Part shown: positions 59,862 through 64,000 of the stretch, one piece after another
Layout: every line of letters begins with the position of its first letter
Numbering within the stretch: position 1 is the stretch's first letter
From: Jeongeupia sp. USM3
Lineage (GTDB): Bacteria; Pseudomonadota; Gammaproteobacteria; Burkholderiales; Chitinibacteraceae
Length of the DNA: 64,000 nucleotides
NCBI RefSeq assembly: GCF_001808185.1
Contig: NZ_CP017668.1
Location: 124,001-188,000, forward strand
Direction of reading: 5' to 3'
Notes under the pieces: generated by a model
Told to the model about the DNA's origin: nothing
What the model saw: the letters and a program-made list of their open reading frames with translations, nothing else
Database searches by the model: none
Program-made: the position numbers and the translations under genes

Positions 59862-61633
59862 TGTCGGTTCCGGTTCGTAAATTCGATGCAGTGATCGTCG
59901 GCGCCGGCGGTGCCGGTCTGCGCGCAGCACTGCAGCTGTCCGAAGCCGGCCTGAAGACCGCCGTGCTCTCCAAGGTGTTTCCGACCCGCTCGCACACGGT
60001 GGCGGCGCAGGGTGGCGTGTCGGCATCGCTCGGCAACTCCGAGCCCGACCACTGGCACTGGCACATGTACGACACCGTCAAGGGTTCCGACTGGCTCGGC
60101 GACCAGGATGCGATCGAGTTCATGTGCCGCGAAGCGCCGAACGTCGTCGTCGAGCTCGAGCACTTCGGCATGCCGTTCGACCGCAACGCCGACGGCACGA
60201 TCTACCAGCGTCCGTTCGGCGGCCACATGAGCAACTTCGGCGAAAAGCCGGTCCGCCGCGCCTGTGCCGCCGCCGACCGTACCGGCCACGCCATGCTGCA
60301 CGCGCTGTACCAGCGCAACGTGCGCGCCAATACGCAGTTCTTTGTCGAATGGATGGCGCTGGACCTCGTTCGTGACGAGCAGGGCAACGTCCAGGGCGTC
60401 GTCGCCATGGAAATGGAAACGTCGGACGTCTACGTGTTCCAGGCCAAGGCGACGCTGTTCGCCACCGGCGGCGCCGGCCGCATCTTCGCGTCGTCGACCA
60501 ATGCCTTCATCAATACCGGTGACGGCCTCGGCATGGCGGCACGCGCCGGCATTCCGCTCGAAGACATGGAATTCTGGCAGTTCCACCCGACCGGCGTCGC
60601 CGGTGCCGGCGTGCTGATCACCGAAGGCGTACGCGGCGAGGGTGGTATCCTGCGCAACTCGGCCGGCGAGCGCTTCATGGAGCGTTACGCGCCGAACGCC
60701 AAGGATCTGGCGTCGCGCGACGTCGTATCGCGCGCCATGGTCACCGAGATCAACGAAGGTCGCGGTTGCGGTCCGAACAAGGACCACGTGCTGCTCGACA
60801 TCACCCACCTGGACCCGGAAGTCATCAAGTCCAAGCTGCCGGGCATCCGCGAGATCTCGATCAAGTTCGCCAACGTCGACCCGATCAAGGCGCCGATTCC
60901 GGTCGTGCCGACCTGCCACTACCAGATGGGCGGCATTCCGACCAACTACAAGGGCGAGGTGATCGTCGACGAGAAGCCGGTGACCGGTTTCTACGCCGCC
61001 GGCGAAGTCGCCTGCGCGTCGGTGCACGGCGCCAACCGCCTCGGCACCAACTCGCTGCTCGACCTGCTGGTATTCGGCAAGAGCTCGGGCAACTCGATGA
61101 TCGACTACATCAAGACCGCGCCGAAGGATCTGCCGGCGCTGGCGATGGCCGACGTCGAACGTTCGCTGGCCCGCGTCGAGCGTCTGAACCAGCAGAGCAA
61201 CGGTACGCAGGTCAACGACGCCCGTGCCGCAATGCAGGCCACCATGCAGAAACACTGCGGCGTGTTCCGCTTCAAGGACATGCTTGCCGAAGGCGTGGCG
61301 AAGATTCTGGAAGTCGAAAAGCTGGTCAAGACCATCGAGATTGCCGACAAGTCCAAGACCTTCAATACCGCGCGCCTCGAAGCGCTGGAGCTCGAGAACC
61401 TGATCGAAGTCGCCAAGGCGACGATGATCTCGGCCGATGCCCGCACCGAATCGCGCGGCGCCCACGTCCGCGACGACGCCGAGGACACGCCGGAGCGCCC
61501 GAACGGCCGTGACGACGAAAACTGGCTCAAGCACACGCTGTGGCATCGCGACGGCAACCAGCTCAAGTACAAGCCGGTGACGATGAAGCCGCTGTCGGTC
61601 GATACGATCGCCCTGAAGACCCGCTCCTACTGA
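59861..61633 (+). CDS. sdhA: succinate dehydrogenase flavoprotein subunit
   Basis: 590-residue catalytic subunit oxidising succinate to fumarate. FAD binding is shown by VIVGAGGAGLRAALQ; H45 in TRSHTVAAQGG is the site of covalent flavin attachment. Catalytic segments HPTGVAGAGVLITEG and ACASVHGANRLGTNSLLDL are present. Assembly of the flavin requires SdhE, encoded downstream. ATG at 59861. Confidence 0.97.
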   Translation: MSVPVRKFDAVIVGAGGAGLRAALQLSEAGLKTAVLSKVFPTRSHTVAAQGGVSASLGNSEPDHWHWHMYDTVKGSDWLGDQDAIEFMCREAPNVVVELEHFGMPFDRNADGTIYQRPFGGHMSNFGEKPVRRACAAADRTGHAMLHALYQRNVRANTQFFVEWMALDLVRDEQGNVQGVVAMEMETSDVYVFQAKATLFATGGAGRIFASSTNAFINTGDGLGMAARAGIPLEDMEFWQFHPTGVAGAGVLITEGVRGEGGILRNSAGERFMERYAPNAKDLASRDVVSRAMVTEINEGRGCGPNKDHVLLDITHLDPEVIKSKLPGIREISIKFANVDPIKAPIPVVPTCHYQMGGIPTNYKGEVIVDEKPVTGFYAAGEVACASVHGANRLGTNSLLDLLVFGKSSGNSMIDYIKTAPKDLPALAMADVERSLARVERLNQQSNGTQVNDARAAMQATMQKHCGVFRFKDMLAEGVAKILEVEKLVKTIEIADKSKTFNTARLEALELENLIEVAKATMISADARTESRGAHVRDDAEDTPERPNGRDDENWLKHTLWHRDGNQLKYKPVTMKPLSVDTIALKTRSY

Positions 61634-61646
61634 GGGGAATGCATCA

Positions 61647-62357
61647 ATGACTACCCGTACCGTCAAATTCAGCATCTACCGCTTCGATCCGGAAAAGGAC
61701 GCGAAGCCGTACATGAAGGACTACACCGTCGAACTCGATTCGACCGACCGCAAGCTGCTCGACGCGCTGGTCAAGCTCAAGGTCGTCGACGATGCGATCT
61801 CGTTCCGCCGCTCGTGCCGCGAAGGCGTCTGCGGCTCGGACGCGATGAACATCAACGGCAAGAACGGCCTGGCCTGCGTGACCGACATCGACACGCTCAA
61901 GCAGCCGATCCAGATCCGTCCGCTGCCGGGCCTGCCGGTGGTGCGCGACCTGATCGTCGACATGACGCAGTTCTTCAAGCAGTACCACTCGATCAAGCCG
62001 TACGTGATCAACGACACGCCGGCGCCGGATCGCGAGCGTCTGCAGTCGCCGGAAGACCGCGAGGAGCTGAACGGCCTGTACGAGTGCATCCTGTGCGCGT
62101 GCTGCTCGACGTCCTGTCCTTCGTTCTGGTGGAACCCGGACAAGTTCGTCGGCCCGGCCGGCCTGCTCGCCGCCTATCGCTTCATTGCGGATACCCGCGA
62201 TACGGCGACCAACGAGCGTCTGGATAATCTGGAAGACCCGTACCGGCTGTTCCGCTGCCACTCGATCATGAACTGCGTCGACGTCTGCCCGAAGGAACTC
62301 AATCCGACCAAGGCGATCGGCAAGATCAAGGATCTGATGGTCAAGCGCATCGCCTGA
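61647..62357 (+). CDS. sdhB: succinate dehydrogenase iron-sulfur subunit
   Basis: 236-residue electron-transfer subunit. It has the three clusters expected: [2Fe-2S] ligands in CREGVCGSDAMNINGKNGLAC, then CILCACCSTSCPSFWW and CHSIMNCVDVCPKELNP for [4Fe-4S] and [3Fe-4S]. Normal length. It lies 13 bp after sdhA. Confidence 0.97.
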   Translation: MTTRTVKFSIYRFDPEKDAKPYMKDYTVELDSTDRKLLDALVKLKVVDDAISFRRSCREGVCGSDAMNINGKNGLACVTDIDTLKQPIQIRPLPGLPVVRDLIVDMTQFFKQYHSIKPYVINDTPAPDRERLQSPEDREELNGLYECILCACCSTSCPSFWWNPDKFVGPAGLLAAYRFIADTRDTATNERLDNLEDPYRLFRCHSIMNCVDVCPKELNPTKAIGKIKDLMVKRIA

Positions 62358-62391
62358 TCACGGATCGGTCGACGACAAGGGGAAGTGAGGC

Positions 62392-62637
62392 ATGGAAGAA
62401 GTAGAGCTGAAACGCATCCTGTGGCGCTCGCGCCGCGGCCTGCTGGAGCTGGACCTGCAGCTGGAGCGTTTCGTTGCCGATGTGCTGCCGACGCTGTCGG
62501 ACGCCGAACTGGCGCTCTATGGCGATGTCCTGCTGCTTCCCGACCAGGATTTCCTGGCCTACGTGAACGGTGCGGTCGCATGTCCCGACGCGCGACTCGT
62601 GCCGATGATCGAGCGCATCCGCGCAGCACAACGATAA
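62392..62637 (+). CDS. sdhE: FAD assembly factor SdhE
   Basis: 81-residue helical protein promoting covalent FAD attachment to SdhA. The essential RGxxE motif is at residues 15-19 (RRGLLELD). The acidic residues near LYGDVLLLPDQDFLAYVNG fit the family. Located between sdhB and gltA as in Neisseriales. Confidence 0.93.
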   Translation: MEEVELKRILWRSRRGLLELDLQLERFVADVLPTLSDAELALYGDVLLLPDQDFLAYVNGAVACPDARLVPMIERIRAAQR

Positions 62638-62680
62638 CGGTGGCGGGCTCGATCCCGCACCCAACCTGGAGCCTATAGAG

Positions 62681-63967
62681 ATGGAAAACAAGGTCACCCT
62701 GACTTACAAGAATGGTGAGCAGTCGATCGATCTGCCGGTGCTGCCGGCAACGCTCGGTCCGAGTGTGGTCGACATCCGTGCCTTTTCGAAGACCGGCATG
62801 TTCACCTTCGACCCGGGCTTCCTCGCCACGTCGGCGTGCGAATCGCAGATCACCTACATCGACGGTGACCTTGGCCAACTCTATTACCGCGGCTACCCGA
62901 TCGAGCAACTGGCCGAGCACTCGGACTACCTCGAATCGTGCTACCTGCTGATCTACGGCGAACTGCCGACCAAATCGCAGAAGGACGATTTCGTCCGCGT
63001 CGTCACCAAGCACACCATGGTGCACGACCAGATGACCCGTTTCTTCCAGGGTTTCCGCCGTGACGCGCACCCGATGGCGATGATGGTCGGCGTGGTCGGC
63101 GCGCTGTCGGCGTTCTACCAGGACAGCCTCGACATCGCCGATCCGGAACACCGCCGTGTCGCGATCTACCGGCTGATCTCGAAGATCCCGACGATCGCCG
63201 CGATGTGCTACCGCTACAACCAGGGCTTGCCGTTCGAGTACCCGCGCAACGACCTCGGCTACACCGCCAACTTCCTGCACATGATGTTCTCGACGCCGTG
63301 CGAGCCGTACGAGCCGAACCCCGTGCTGGTGAAGGCGCTCGACCGCATCCTGATCCTGCACGCCGACCACGAGCAGAACGCGTCGACCTCGACCGTGCGT
63401 CTGGCCGGCTCGTCGGGTGCCAACCCGTTCGCATGCATCGCCGCCGGCATCGCCTGCCTGTGGGGCCCGTCGCATGGCGGCGCCAACGAAGCCGTGCTGA
63501 AGATGCTCGACGAGATCGGCTCGGTCGAGAACGTCCCGGCGTTCATGGAAGGCGTGAAGAACAAGACCCACAAGCTGATGGGCTTCGGTCACCGCGTCTA
63601 CAAGAACATGGACCCGCGCGCAGCGATCATGAAAGAGACCTGCGACGAAGTGCTGAAGGAACTCGGCCTCGAGAACGATCCGAAGTTCAAGCTGGCGATG
63701 GCACTGGAAAAGATCGCGCTGGAAGACCCGTACTTCATCGAGCGCAAGCTGTACCCGAACGTCGACTTCTACTCGGGCATCGTGCTGACCGCGCTGGGCA
63801 TTCCGGTGTCGATGTTCACGGTGATCTTCGCGCTGGCCCGTACCGTTGGCTGGATCAGCCACTGGAACGAAATGATTTCGGACCCGGCAATGAAGATCGG
63901 CCGTCCGCGCCAGCTGTACACCGGCTCGCCGCGTCGCGACTACGTAGATATCAAAAATCGCGGTTAA
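62681..63967 (+). CDS. gltA: citrate synthase
   Basis: 428-residue hexameric-type citrate synthase. Catalytic histidines lie in ILHADHEQNASTSTVRLAGSSG and MGFGHRVYKNMDPRA, with the conserved aspartate near LYPNVDFYSG. Complete within the window; ends 34 bases before the right edge. Last gene of the sdhCDABE-gltA operon and distinct from prpC. Confidence 0.97.
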   Translation: MENKVTLTYKNGEQSIDLPVLPATLGPSVVDIRAFSKTGMFTFDPGFLATSACESQITYIDGDLGQLYYRGYPIEQLAEHSDYLESCYLLIYGELPTKSQKDDFVRVVTKHTMVHDQMTRFFQGFRRDAHPMAMMVGVVGALSAFYQDSLDIADPEHRRVAIYRLISKIPTIAAMCYRYNQGLPFEYPRNDLGYTANFLHMMFSTPCEPYEPNPVLVKALDRILILHADHEQNASTSTVRLAGSSGANPFACIAAGIACLWGPSHGGANEAVLKMLDEIGSVENVPAFMEGVKNKTHKLMGFGHRVYKNMDPRAAIMKETCDEVLKELGLENDPKFKLAMALEKIALEDPYFIERKLYPNVDFYSGIVLTALGIPVSMFTVIFALARTVGWISHWNEMISDPAMKIGRPRQLYTGSPRRDYVDIKNRG

Positions 63968-63977
63968 CCGCGTGGAT

Positions 63978-64000
63978 GCGCCGCCTCTCGAGGGCGGCGC
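63978..64000 (+). terminator. hairpin after gltA (T-tract beyond window)
   Basis: Stem GCGCCGCC / GGCGGCGC around a seven-base loop, 11 bases after the stop codon. The window ends at the last base of the stem, so the required T-run cannot be seen. Confidence 0.45.

Overview
The window is high-GC, densely coded DNA with the gene neighbourhoods of a betaproteobacterium of the order Neisseriales. Typical blocks are rpoE-rseABC-degP/mucD, lepA-lepB-rnc-era-recO-pdxJ, a rib-nusB-thiL-pgpA operon and sdhCDAB-sdhE-gltA. A secreted protein with two chitin-binding (CBM5/12) modules and an N-acetylglucosamine-type PTS transporter point to a chitin-using genus (Chitinibacteraceae-like, for example Jeongeupia or Chitiniphilus). 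The genus is an inference. No rRNA, tRNA, CRISPR array or prophage was seen.

Layout. 1-2.7 kb: an AAA ATPase cut by the window edge and nadB, separated by a 268-bp element with 31-bp inverted ends. 2.9-7.2 kb: envelope-stress sigma factor, its regulators, a DegP/MucD protease and a small glutaredoxin-like protein. 7.3-13.9 kb: lepA, lepB, a DUF4845 protein, rnc, era, recO and pdxJ. 14.1-16.2 kb: two poorly characterised proteins. 16.2-18.7 kb: a reverse-strand operon of esterase, mogA, HAD phosphatase and yjgA/darP. 18.9-22.3 kb: pmbA, an AlkA-like glycosylase and ynfA, with an intact IS481-family element between the last two. 22.3-25.1 kb: class 1A dihydroorotate dehydrogenase, a MarR regulator and an aminotransferase. 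25.1-28.3 kb: a copper operon copA-copZ-csoR with a readable promoter and operator. 28.4-32.4 kb: antiporter, two small orphan genes, the chitin-binding protein and a low-molecular-weight phosphatase. 32.4-37.3 kb: a manganese riboswitch with its exporter, purine uptake and salvage genes, and a CorA-like protein. 37.4-45.4 kb: glyA, then nrdR-GATase-ribD-zinc ribbon-ribE-ribB-ribH-nusB-thiL-pgpA. 45.5-51.9 kb: bamC, dapA and an RND efflux pair. 52-54.5 kb: prpC-prpD. 54.9-64 kb: PTS transporter, mdh, a GntR regulator, sdhCDAB, sdhE and gltA.

Functional themes are envelope homeostasis (sigma-E, BamC, signal peptidase), translation and RNA maturation (LepA, RNase III, Era, NusB), flavin synthesis, central carbon metabolism (TCA cycle, methylcitrate cycle, GlcNAc import) and metal homeostasis (copper export, manganese export, CorA). 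The most distinctive non-coding structures are a two-copy dispersed repeat made of three hairpins, the MITE-like element, a CsoR operator lying exactly in a promoter spacer, a yybP-ykoY riboswitch, and an IS481 insertion whose target duplication supplies stop codons to genes on both strands.
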